Shown here in pieces: positions 28,707 to 36,722 of a DNA stretch of 64,000 nucleotides. The notes under the pieces were generated by a model. It was not told the origin of the DNA and did no database searches. It saw only the letters and a list, made by a program, of their open reading frames with translations. Source of the DNA: Prevotella sp. KH2C16 (GTDB lineage Bacteria > Bacteroidota > Bacteroidia > Bacteroidales > Bacteroidaceae); assembly GCF_900113305.1 (NCBI RefSeq), contig NZ_FOOW01000002.1, forward strand, positions 62,001 through 126,000, written 5' to 3'. How positions within the stretch are numbered: position 1 is the first letter of the stretch; the number at the start of each line of letters is the position of its first letter. The position numbers and the translations under genes are program-made.

Positions 28707-29915
28707 ATGCCTCATATATCACTCCGAGGGCAGGAAATGCCCGAATCGCCCATCCGAAAGCTTGCCCCTCTGGCTCGGGCTGCCAAGTCGCGGGGCGTCA
28801 AGGTGTATCATTTGAATATAGGGCAGCCCGACCTCCCGACCCCCCAATGCGGGCTCGACGCCCTGCGGCACATAGACCGCAAGGTGTTGGAATACTCCCC
28901 GTCGCAGGGCTATGAGAGCTATCGTGAGAAGCTTACACACTATTATAGGAAGTATGGCATTCATGTAATGGCCGACGACATCATCATTACGGCCGGTGGT
29001 TCGGAGGCCGTGCTCTTCGCTTTCATGAGCACCCTGAACCCCGGAGACGAGATTATTATCCCCGAGCCGGCCTATGCCAACTATATGGCTTTTGCCCTCT
29101 CGGTAGGCGCAAAGATACGAACGCTCACTACCACGATAGAGCAGGGCTTCGCCTTGCCTCATGTGGAGAAGTTCGAGGAGCTTATCAACGAGCGCACGAA
29201 GGCCATCCTGATTTGTAATCCGAACAACCCCACGGGCTACCTCTACACGCGGCGGGAGATGAACCAGATTCGCGACTTGGTGAAGAAATACGACCTCTAT
29301 CTCTTCTCCGACGAGGTCTACCGGGAGTATATCTATACAGGCAGCCCCTATATTAGTGCCATGCACCTGAAGGAAATCGAGCAGAACACGATTCTGATAG
29401 ACTCCGTGTCGAAGCGCTACAGCGAGTGCGGCATCCGCATCGGGGCGCTGATCACTAAGAACGAGGCCGTGAGGAAGGCCGTGATGAAGTTTTGCCAGGC
29501 TCGCCTGTCGCCGCCCCTCCTCGGGCAGATCGTGGCCGAGGCGTCGCTGGATGCCCCCGAAGAGTATTACCGGGATGTCTACGAGGAGTATGTGGAGCGT
29601 CGCAAGGTGCTCATAGACGGGCTCAACCGCATTCCGGGAGTCTATTCTCCCATCCCGATGGGAGCGTTCTATACGGTGGCAAAACTGCCCGTGGACGATG
29701 CCGAGAAGTTCTGCCGCTGGTGTCTGGAGGAGTTCAGCTATGAGGGCGAGACTGTGATGATGGCTCCCGCCGCCGGCTTCTACACCACGCCGGGACTGGG
29801 ACGCGACCAGGTGCGCATGGCCTATGTGCTCAAGAGAGATGACCTTGAGCGGGCACTTCTGGTGCTCCGGAAAGCCCTTGAGGCATATCCCGGCAGGGTC
29901 TTGGACTCGGAATAG
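28707..29915 (+). CDS. Pyridoxal-phosphate-dependent aminotransferase, class I/II
   Basis: A 402-aa cytoplasmic fold-type I aminotransferase. PLP-contact motifs are TAGGSEAV (95-102), NPNNPTGYLYT (171-181), SDEVYREY (201-208) and the Schiff-base lysine Lys236 in SVSKRYSECGIRIG. The C-terminal substrate arginine lies in GRDQVRMAYV. The family includes aspartate aminotransferases and other amino-acid transaminases; substrate cannot be fixed from sequence. It is a single gene followed by repeat element B. Confidence 0.92.
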   Translation: MPHISLRGQEMPESPIRKLAPLARAAKSRGVKVYHLNIGQPDLPTPQCGLDALRHIDRKVLEYSPSQGYESYREKLTHYYRKYGIHVMADDIIITAGGSEAVLFAFMSTLNPGDEIIIPEPAYANYMAFALSVGAKIRTLTTTIEQGFALPHVEKFEELINERTKAILICNPNNPTGYLYTRREMNQIRDLVKKYDLYLFSDEVYREYIYTGSPYISAMHLKEIEQNTILIDSVSKRYSECGIRIGALITKNEAVRKAVMKFCQARLSPPLLGQIVAEASLDAPEEYYRDVYEEYVERRKVLIDGLNRIPGVYSPIPMGAFYTVAKLPVDDAEKFCRWCLEEFSYEGETVMMAPAAGFYTTPGLGRDQVRMAYVLKRDDLERALLVLRKALEAYPGRVLDSE

Positions 29916-29960
29916 GGGAGCAGGGGGTGCCATCTGAAGACAAGAATGCCGCCGGGAGGA

Positions 29961-30060
29961 TGACAAAATCGGCGATTTCGTCGGACAATCTCGCCGATTT
30001 TGTGGGATGATTTCGCCGATTTTGTCAGACTGACAGCCGCTAAAAGGAAACAAAAGAAGA
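29961..30060 (+). repeat. Dispersed 22-bp-period palindromic element, copy B
   Basis: Three cores TCGSCGA start at 29969, 29991 and 30013, exactly 22 bp apart. The tail TTTGTCAGACTGACAGCCGC then TAAAAGGAAA follows, with TAAAAG starting at 30041, 28 nt after the last core start. It ends 8 bp or less before the next gene's ATG, so it occupies that gene's whole upstream region. Confidence 0.88.
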
Positions 30061-30067
30061 AAGAAAT

Positions 30068-31315
30068 ATGAACCTACCGTTATTCATAGCGAGAAGAATC
30101 TATCGCGACCAGGGCGACAAACGCAAAGTCTCGCGTCCTGCCATCCGCATTGCCACCGTCGGCGTGGGCATCGGACTGGCGGTCATGCTCCTGTCGGTGA
30201 GCGTGGTATTCGGCTTCAAGCACACCATCCGCGACAAGGTCATCGGCTTCGGGAGTCATATTCAGGTAGGTGATTTCATGACCCTTCAGGGGGGCGAGCA
30301 GTATCCCATCCAGATGAACGACTCGATGATGGAGGTGCTGAGGAAGACTGCCGGAGTGAAGCATGTGCAACGCTTTGCCGTCAAACAGGGCATCCTGAAG
30401 ACCGATTCCGACTTCCTCGGCGTGGCCTTCAAGGGCGTGGGGCCTGAGTTTGACTCCGCTTTCATCCATCAGAACATGGTGGCGGGCTCTATTCCGAAGT
30501 TCTCCGACACAGCCAGCGGAAGCCAGTTGCTCGTCTCGAAGACGATGGCCGACCAGCTCTATCTGAAGGTAGGCGACAAGCTCTTTGCGTATTTCATCGA
30601 CCACAACGGCGTCCGCACCCGCAGGTTTACCGTTGCGGGCATCTATCAGACCAATCTGTCGGCCTATGACAAGGTTACCTGCTTCATAGACCTCTATACT
30701 GCCCGGAAGCTCAACGGGTGGGAGGACGACCAGGCTTCGGGGGCAGAGCTCGCCGTGAACGACTTCACGAAGTTGCAGGAAACCGAAGACATACTCATAG
30801 AAAAGGTGAACCGCACCGTCGACCGCTATGGCGAGACTTACTCTTCGCGAACCATCCAGGAAATCAATCCGGGCATCTTTAAGTGGCTCGACCTGCTCGA
30901 CATGAATGTGTGGATCATCCTCGCTTTGATGATGGCCGTAGCCGGCGTTACGATGGTCTCCGGCCTGCTCATTATCATTCTGGAGCGTACGACGATGATT
31001 GGAGTGCTCAAAGCACTGGGTGCACGCAACCGCACGATTCGTCATACCTTCCTCTGGTTTGCGGCCTTCATCATCGGAAAAGGACTCCTCTTGGGCGATG
31101 TTATTGGTTTGGGGGTGATCTTGCTTCAGAAATTCACGGGATTCGTCAAGCTCGACGCCGCCACCTATTATGTCTCCACCGTCCCTGTGGAAATCAATAT
31201 ACCTCTTATAATATTATTGAATATCGCCACCCTAATCGTGAGTGTCTTCGTGCTGATAGCCCCGAGCTATCTTATTTCGCACATACATCCCGCCCGGAGC
31301 ATGCGTTATGAGTGA
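30068..31315 (+). CDS. LolC/LolE-like ABC transporter permease (FtsX family)
   Basis: A 415-aa inner-membrane protein of the MacB/FtsX permease superfamily. One N-terminal membrane helix (about 35-55, IRIATVGVGIGLAVMLLSVSV) is followed by a large periplasmic domain (about 60-270) and three C-terminal helices (about 285-310, 335-360, 378-400). The ending SYLISHIHPARSMRYE is a family feature. The closest well-known function is lipoprotein release by LolCDE, but no LolD ATPase gene is adjacent, so partner and cargo are inferred. Its upstream region is repeat element B and no TAnnTTTG box was found. Confidence 0.85.
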   Translation: MNLPLFIARRIYRDQGDKRKVSRPAIRIATVGVGIGLAVMLLSVSVVFGFKHTIRDKVIGFGSHIQVGDFMTLQGGEQYPIQMNDSMMEVLRKTAGVKHVQRFAVKQGILKTDSDFLGVAFKGVGPEFDSAFIHQNMVAGSIPKFSDTASGSQLLVSKTMADQLYLKVGDKLFAYFIDHNGVRTRRFTVAGIYQTNLSAYDKVTCFIDLYTARKLNGWEDDQASGAELAVNDFTKLQETEDILIEKVNRTVDRYGETYSSRTIQEINPGIFKWLDLLDMNVWIILALMMAVAGVTMVSGLLIIILERTTMIGVLKALGARNRTIRHTFLWFAAFIIGKGLLLGDVIGLGVILLQKFTGFVKLDAATYYVSTVPVEINIPLIILLNIATLIVSVFVLIAPSYLISHIHPARSMRYE

Positions 31316-31355
31316 TGGATGCCAAATGGAAAACTAAAAATGCCATATCGGACAA

Positions 31356-31488
31356 TGCACATTCGAGCAGAGTGTGCAGTTTGAAAGAAAAACTTAAAAT
31401 ATCACATTCCGTTTGAAAATATTGCACATAATTTTTTGAAATGTGCAGGAAAGGCCGTATCTTTGCACAGAATTTTGAAGATTGTGCA
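31356..31488. promoter_or_regulatory. Three TGCACA/TGTGCA inverted repeats over the acyl-CoA synthetase promoter
   Basis: Six half-sites alternate: TGCACA at 31356, 31423 and 31464, each paired with TGTGCA at 31373, 31442 and 31483. Gaps are 11, 13 and 13 bases. The third pair overlaps the -7 box and ends one base before the ATG at 31489; its arms extend to TTGCACA / TGTGCAA. The second extends to TGCACAT / ATGTGCA. The arrangement looks like multiple operators for a dimeric repressor. Confidence 0.75.
31458..31465 (+). promoter_or_regulatory. -7 promoter box of the acyl-CoA synthetase operon
   Basis: TATCTTTG fits TAnnTTTG, 23 bp upstream of the ATG at 31489; its last two bases begin the third TGCACA half-site. 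Confidence 0.65.
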
Positions 31489-33153
31489 ATGGAGTCAATA
31501 CTAAGCTTTAACTCATATATTGAACAAAGTATCATTAACAACTGGGACAAGGATGCCCTCACCGACTACAAGGGAGCTACGCTGCAATATCATGATGTAG
31601 CTCGTAAGATAGAAAAACTCCATATCCTGTTTGAGAACAGCGGGGTAGAGAAGGGAGACAAGGTTGCCGTCTGCGGCCGCAACAGTGCCCAGTGGGCCGT
31701 GGCTTTTCTGGCAACGGTAACCTACGGGGCCGTCATCGTGCCCATACAGCACGAGTTTACCCCCGACCAGATCTATAATATCGTAAACCATAGTGATGCC
31801 AAGCTGCTCTTCGTGGGCGATGTGGTGGCTCCCACGATAGATGTGGCGCAGATGCCTCAGTTGGAAGGCGTGATTTATCTTCCCGACAATTCACTCATCG
31901 AGTCGCGCTCCGAAAAGCTCACCTATGCTCGTGAACATCTGAACGAAATGTTCGGCCACCGTTACCCGAAGTTCTTCCGAAGGGAGCATGTGAAGTATTA
32001 TGTCGACAAGGCCGACGAGCTTGCGATGATCAATTACACCAGCGGAACCACGGGATTCTCGAAGGGCGTGATGATTCCCTACCGCGCCCTGTGGAGCAAC
32101 ATCGACTATCTGAGTGAGGCGATAGGAGTTCACATTCCCAAGGACAGCAATTGCCTGTGCATCCTCCCGATGGCTCACATGTACGGGCTGACCTGTGAAT
32201 TCCTGCTTCAGTTTACCGCCGGTAACCACTTATACTTCCTGACTCGCCTTCCGAGCCCCTCTCTGATTCAGGAAGCATGTATGGAAATCAAGCCAGCCAT
32301 CGTGGTATCTGTGCCTATGGTGGTAGAGAAGATCATCCGGAAGAAGGTCTTTCCCGAGCTTGACAGCCGCTACAAGATACTCATGGGCATGCCCGTCATC
32401 GGCAAGAAGATTAAGATGCTGCTCTGCCAGCGCGTTAAGGAACTTTTCGGAGGCAGCCTTTATGAGATTCTCGTAGGCGGGGCGAGCCTGAACAAAGAGA
32501 TCGAACAGTTCCTGAGAGACATAGAGTTTCCCGTAACCGTGGGGTATGGAACCACCGAGACAGCCCCCATGATCAGCTATAGCGACCACATGGACTTTGT
32601 GAGTGGGTCGTGCGGCACGCCGGCAAAGCACATGGAAGTGATAATAAAGAGTGGTGATCCGGAAAATGTTCCAGGTGAGATATGGACCCGCGGACTCAAT
32701 GTCATGCAGGGATATTATAAAAACGAACAGGCCACGAAGGCTGTCCTTGACGACGAGGGATGGTTCCACACGGGCGACTTGGCCACGATGAGCCCTGACG
32801 GACACCTGTTTATCCGTGGCCGCATCAAGAATATGTTGCTGGGTTCCAATGGTCAGAATGTATACCCGGAGGAGATAGAAGACAAGCTCAACTCGATGGC
32901 AATGGTGAGTGAAAGCCTCATCCTGCAGAAGGGCGAGGAGCTTGTGGCCCTCGTCCATCCCGATATGGAGGAGGCTCATCAGATGGGTTTCTCGGAAGAG
33001 GACTTGCTGAATGTAATGAACCAGAATCGTTTAGAATTAAACCAAATGTTGCCGCCGTTCTGCAAGATAGCCGTGATACAGCTGCACGACAGGGAGTTTG
33101 AGAAGACTCCCAAGAAGAGCATCAAGCGCTATCTGTATCAGGATGCGGTCTGA
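31489..33153 (+). CDS. Long-chain acyl-CoA synthetase (AMP-binding), copy 1
   Basis: A 554-aa adenylate-forming ligase, probably activating fatty or aryl acids to acyl-CoA. Key motifs: P-loop-like NYTSGTTGFSKG (182-193), YGTTETAPMISY (about 366-377), GWFHTGDLATMSPDG and the hinge RGRIKNMLLGSNGQNVYPEEIE, and the catalytic C-terminal lysine in TPKKSIKRYL. No membrane segment. The frame opens at 31441, but the promoter box and operator lie inside that part, so 31489 is chosen. It is followed after 20 bp by a close paralogue of identical length. Chain specificity is not readable. Confidence 0.92.
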   Translation: MESILSFNSYIEQSIINNWDKDALTDYKGATLQYHDVARKIEKLHILFENSGVEKGDKVAVCGRNSAQWAVAFLATVTYGAVIVPIQHEFTPDQIYNIVNHSDAKLLFVGDVVAPTIDVAQMPQLEGVIYLPDNSLIESRSEKLTYAREHLNEMFGHRYPKFFRREHVKYYVDKADELAMINYTSGTTGFSKGVMIPYRALWSNIDYLSEAIGVHIPKDSNCLCILPMAHMYGLTCEFLLQFTAGNHLYFLTRLPSPSLIQEACMEIKPAIVVSVPMVVEKIIRKKVFPELDSRYKILMGMPVIGKKIKMLLCQRVKELFGGSLYEILVGGASLNKEIEQFLRDIEFPVTVGYGTTETAPMISYSDHMDFVSGSCGTPAKHMEVIIKSGDPENVPGEIWTRGLNVMQGYYKNEQATKAVLDDEGWFHTGDLATMSPDGHLFIRGRIKNMLLGSNGQNVYPEEIEDKLNSMAMVSESLILQKGEELVALVHPDMEEAHQMGFSEEDLLNVMNQNRLELNQMLPPFCKIAVIQLHDREFEKTPKKSIKRYLYQDAV

Positions 33154-33173
33154 AAATCCAAATATTAAATGCT

Positions 33174-34838
33174 ATGATGGAAATTCCAAGTTTCAACGAG
33201 TTGATTGAGAAGGCAATCATTGATTGTTGGGATCATGACGCACTGACGGATTACAAGGGAATTACGCTGCAGTATCATGATGTGGCCCGTAAGATAGAGA
33301 AGCTCCATATTCTGTTTGAAAACGGGGGAGTAGCCAAGGGCGACAAGATTGCCCTCTGCGGGCGGAACTCATCGGCGTGGGCCTGTGCTTTTCTCGCGAC
33401 GCTTACCTATGGTGCGATAGCCGTCCCCATCCTCCATGAGTTTACTGCCGACCAGATTCATAACATCGTGAACCACAGTGAGGCGAAGTTCCTCTTTGTG
33501 GGCGATATAGTGGCCACGCAGGTCGACGCGACGAAGATGCCGGCTCTGGAAGGCATCATCTATATTCCGGACTACTCGCTTGTGGTGTCGAGAACCGACA
33601 AGCTCACCTATGCCCGTGAGCACTTGAACGAGATGTTCGGGCAGAAATATCCCAAGTATTTCCGCAAGGAACATGTGAAGTATTACCGTGAACAGAATCC
33701 TGACGAGCTGGCGATGATCAACTATACCAGCGGGACCACGGGCTTCTCCAAGGGCGTGATGATTCCCTATCGGGCGATGTGGAGCAATGCCGACTTTGCC
33801 AAGCATGTGCTCGGCGGCCATCTCCATGCGGGCGATCAGGTAATCAGCATCCTCCCGATGGCCCATATGTACGGCATGGCCTTTGAGTTCATCTATGAGT
33901 TTCTCTCCGGTTGCCACATCTTCTACCTGACCCGTGTGCCGAGTCCTGCCATCATTGCGCAGGCTTTCGCGGATGTCAAGCCCCGTGTCATCATAGCCGT
34001 GCCGCTCATCATAGAGAAGATTATCAGGAAGAAAGTATTCCCGAAGATTCAGAACAGCAAGATTAGGCTGCTGATGAACATGCCCGTGGTGAGCAAGAAA
34101 GTCTATGAGCGCATCTGCGAGCAGGTGTCGGAGGCCTTCGGCGGGAACTTCTATGAAGTCATTATAGGCGGTGCTGCCTTCAACCAGGAGGTGGAACAGT
34201 TCCTCCACAAGATAGGCTTCAAGTATACCGTGGGCTATGGGGCCACGGAATGCGCGCCGATTATCTGCTATTCGGACTATTCCACCTTCGTGGCCGGAAG
34301 CTGCGGCAGGGCTGCCCTGCATCAGCTGGTGCGCATCGACAGCACGGATTCTGAGAATATTCCGGGCGAGATTCTCACCAAGGGACCTAATGTCCTGCTT
34401 GGCTATTACAAGAACGAGGAGGCTACGAAGGCTGCCATCGACGAGGAGGGATGGTTCCATACCGGCGACCTCGGGACGATGGACAAGGAGGGAAATGTGT
34501 TTATCCGAGGCCGCATCAAGAACATGCTGCTGGGTGCCAGCGGGCAGAACATCTATCCTGAGGAGATAGAAGACAAGCTCAACTCTATGACTCTTGTCAT
34601 GGAGAGCGTGGTAATCCAGGAGAACGAGAAACTCGTCGGTCTGGTGTTCCCAGACTTCGACGAGGCCTATAAGCTTGGCTTTAACAAGTCTGACCTTGAG
34701 GAGATTATGGAGCAGAACCGCGTGGAGCTGAACAAGGAACTGCCAGCCTATTGCCAGCTTACGGCGATTCGTCTCCATGACGAGGAGTTTGAGAAAACGC
34801 CGAAGAAGAGCATCAAACGATTCCTGTATACGAAATAG
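33174..34838 (+). CDS. Long-chain acyl-CoA synthetase (AMP-binding), copy 2
   Basis: A 554-aa paralogue of the preceding gene; blocks such as LQYHDVARKIEKLHILFEN and KLTYAREHLNEMFG are identical or nearly so. Motifs NYTSGTTGFSKG, YGATECAPIICY, GWFHTGDLGTMDKEG, RGRIKNMLLGASGQNIYPEE and TPKKSIKRFL are all present, so both copies should be active. Divergence in the middle (substrate pocket) region suggests different acyl preference, which is inference. Start may be 33174 or the second ATG at 33177. A terminator follows at 34876. Confidence 0.92.
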   Translation: MMEIPSFNELIEKAIIDCWDHDALTDYKGITLQYHDVARKIEKLHILFENGGVAKGDKIALCGRNSSAWACAFLATLTYGAIAVPILHEFTADQIHNIVNHSEAKFLFVGDIVATQVDATKMPALEGIIYIPDYSLVVSRTDKLTYAREHLNEMFGQKYPKYFRKEHVKYYREQNPDELAMINYTSGTTGFSKGVMIPYRAMWSNADFAKHVLGGHLHAGDQVISILPMAHMYGMAFEFIYEFLSGCHIFYLTRVPSPAIIAQAFADVKPRVIIAVPLIIEKIIRKKVFPKIQNSKIRLLMNMPVVSKKVYERICEQVSEAFGGNFYEVIIGGAAFNQEVEQFLHKIGFKYTVGYGATECAPIICYSDYSTFVAGSCGRAALHQLVRIDSTDSENIPGEILTKGPNVLLGYYKNEEATKAAIDEEGWFHTGDLGTMDKEGNVFIRGRIKNMLLGASGQNIYPEEIEDKLNSMTLVMESVVIQENEKLVGLVFPDFDEAYKLGFNKSDLEEIMEQNRVELNKELPAYCQLTAIRLHDEEFEKTPKKSIKRFLYTK

Positions 34839-34875
34839 TCCTTCGGGAAGCACTATCCCGGAAGGATGAAATGAC

Positions 34876-34919
34876 ATCACGAAACTCTGTTTTGTACAAA
34901 TAATTCGGAGTTTCGTGAT
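34876..34919 (+). terminator. Terminator of the acyl-CoA synthetase operon
   Basis: A perfect 12-bp stem (ATCACGAAACTC / GAGTTTCGTGAT) with a 20-nt loop, followed directly by six or more T. Confidence 0.85.
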
Positions 34920-35427
34920 TTTTTGTATATATGCCGATACTGAATAATTATCCAGTTTATGCCTTTCCTTAGGGTAAAAGGCCGTCTTTTACTCGCCTGC
35001 TAACCGCTGAAAGCCTTGCCGGAAGCTGCCTTCTTCCCTCCCTTTTGCCGCCTTTTTATTGCATAAAACGCCTTTTTGCCCGAGAAAGAGCATGATTTTC
35101 TCCGAGAAATGATTTTCAGAAAAAACGGCATCGGCCACAAGGCCTCTTAAGCGCCGCAGGAGCGATTTTCTTTTTTAGGCTTCATCGGGTCAGGGAAAAG
35201 TTATCTGGGGTCTTGTACGGCATTTGCATAAATATTCATTCGTGGAGCTCGCTTTGTAAATAAAAATCATCCTTGGGCATGTGTGGTGCGTCTTTTATAT
35301 CGATATTCATTTTCCGGAACGCATTTCCCAGACATTCGCCGGTGCGGGAAAAAGGAAAATCGCGCATGCGCATAACTTAATTGAGAAAAAAACACCGAAT
35401 CTCTTCTTTATATCGAAAAAAAAGTAG
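34920..35427. other. Intergenic region upstream of nuoA
   Basis: About 500 bp with no credible gene. It has short phased words: TAAAAG at 34975 and its inverse CTTTTA at 34986 (11 bp apart), CCTTTT at 35041, 35051 and 35071, and a CGAGAAA word at 35081 and 35103 (22 bp apart). These resemble degraded members of the phased repeats seen at 50.8 kb. No tRNA or known structured RNA was recognised. Confidence 0.45.
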
Positions 35428-35435
35428 TAATTTTG
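35428..35435 (+). promoter_or_regulatory. -7 promoter box of the nuo operon
   Basis: TAATTTTG fits TAnnTTTG. It lies 88 bp upstream of the nuoA ATG, giving a leader of about 80 nt. Confidence 0.6.
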
Positions 35436-35523
35436 CAAACTGAATGTGGCAAAATACTTTTTCCATTGCCTCAAAGACGAACAGAGGTCTAAGAAATAGA
35501 ATTAATAACTTATATAAAATTTT

Positions 35524-35874
35524 ATGAATTTCACTTTGTTGATTACCGTTTTGCTGACGGCTGTAACCTTGGTAGTGGCGGCTTATGTCATCGCCAAGCT
35601 CATCGGCCCTCGGTCTTACAATCCGGTAAAAGGCGAAGCATTCGAGTGTGGTATTCCCACACGCGGCAGTTCGTGGCTGCCGGTGCATGTGGGCTACTAT
35701 CTCTTTGCCATCCTTTTCCTGATGTTCGACATCGAGACCGTGTTCCTGTATCCATGGGCAGTCGTCGTGAAGCAGTTTGGCGCGATGGCTCTCGTTAGCA
35801 TCGGGTTCTTCCTGTTGGTATTAGTGTTTGGCCTGGCTTATGCCTGGCGGAAAGGAGCTTTGGAATGGAAGTAA
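35524..35874 (+). CDS. nuoA: NADH-quinone oxidoreductase subunit A
   Basis: A 116-aa membrane subunit of complex I with three helices (about 3-23, 58-80, 88-108). The conserved loop YNPVKGEAFECGIPTRGSSW between helices 1 and 2 contains the glutamate-cysteine pair typical of NuoA/ND3. It is the first gene of the operon. The nuoB ATG (35865) overlaps the last codons by 10 bases. Confidence 0.96.
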   Translation: MNFTLLITVLLTAVTLVVAAYVIAKLIGPRSYNPVKGEAFECGIPTRGSSWLPVHVGYYLFAILFLMFDIETVFLYPWAVVVKQFGAMALVSIGFFLLVLVFGLAYAWRKGALEWK

Positions 35875-36704
35875 GAAAAAGAGCCTCTATCAAGAGCATT
35901 CCTTTCGAGGAATTCAAAGACAATGAGACGCTTGAGCAGATGGCTCAGGAGCTGAACGACGGTGGTACGAATGTAGTATTGGGGTCGCTTGACGCGGCCA
36001 TCAACTGGGGTCGCTCCAACTCTCCGTGGTCCTTGACATTCGGTACTTCCTGCTGTGGAATCGAGTTCATGGCCGTAGGCTGTGCGCGTTACGACTTCTC
36101 GCGCTTTGGGTTCGAGGTAACCCGAAACTCTCCCCGTCAGGCTGATTTGATTATGTGCGCTGGTACGATAACGAATAAGATGGCACCGGTATTCAAGCGT
36201 CTGTACGACGAAATGGCAGAGCCGAAGTATGTAGTGGCCGTGGGCGGCTGCACCATTTCGGGCGGTCCGTTCAAGAAGAGCTATTGCGTGGTTCGCGGAA
36301 TCGACGAGATTGTTCCCGTGGATGTCTACATCCCAGGATGCCCTCCCCGGCCGGAAGCCATCCTCTACGGCATGATGCAGTTGCAGCGCAAGATAAAGGT
36401 GGAGAAATTCTTCGGGGGTGCAAACCACAAGATGACCAAGGCCGAGAAGGAAGAGAGCATGCAGCTCGGAGGCCTTCATGGTATCAGCAATGGAAACCTG
36501 AATGCTGCCAAGATCGGCAAGCCGCAGCCCATCATCGTAGCCGGAGCCCCTGCCAAGGAAGACCTTGAGGCTCTCGGGCAGGAGCTCGACGAGTTGCAGC
36601 AGAAGACTGCCGTGGCCGCTGCCGAGCCCTCTGAGGCTAAGCCGGCCGCTGAGACGCCGAAGGCTGTGGGGACACCTGAGACAACCGAACCGAGTAACAA
36701 CTAA
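35865..36704 (+). CDS. nuoB: NADH-quinone oxidoreductase subunit B with long C-terminal tail
   Basis: Peripheral-arm subunit that carries the terminal cluster N2 next to the quinone site. The four ligands are Cys63, Cys64, Cys129 and Cys159 (TSCCGIEFM, VGGCTISGG, IPGCPPRPE). The core ends near residue 190; at 279 aa the protein is about 90 residues longer than typical NuoB. The extra tail includes KEDLEALGQELDELQQKT, which may form a coiled coil, then an Ala/Pro/Glu-rich low-complexity end (EPSEAKPAAETPKA). The tail's role is unknown; docking of the electron-input partner that replaces NuoEFG is one possibility. Confidence 0.95.
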   Translation: MEVRKRASIKSIPFEEFKDNETLEQMAQELNDGGTNVVLGSLDAAINWGRSNSPWSLTFGTSCCGIEFMAVGCARYDFSRFGFEVTRNSPRQADLIMCAGTITNKMAPVFKRLYDEMAEPKYVVAVGGCTISGGPFKKSYCVVRGIDEIVPVDVYIPGCPPRPEAILYGMMQLQRKIKVEKFFGGANHKMTKAEKEESMQLGGLHGISNGNLNAAKIGKPQPIIVAGAPAKEDLEALGQELDELQQKTAVAAAEPSEAKPAAETPKAVGTPETTEPSNN

Positions 36705-36722
36705 ACAAGGTAAGCAGAAATT

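Noticed and set aside
28719..30053. 444-codon minus-strand open frame over the aminotransferase gene
   Set aside because: Antisense shadow; begins inside repeat copy B.
31441..31488. Earlier ATG for acyl-CoA synthetase copy 1
   Set aside because: The -7 box and the third operator repeat lie inside this extension, and the paralogue starts at the position equivalent to 31489.
33369..34880. 503-codon minus-strand open frame over acyl-CoA synthetase copy 2
   Set aside because: Antisense shadow; the sense strand has all AMP-ligase motifs.
34839..35523. Possible structured RNA or tRNA in the long gap before nuoA
   Set aside because: No cloverleaf, tmRNA, RNase P or riboswitch pattern could be recognised by eye; only short phased words, the upstream terminator and the nuo promoter box are supported.
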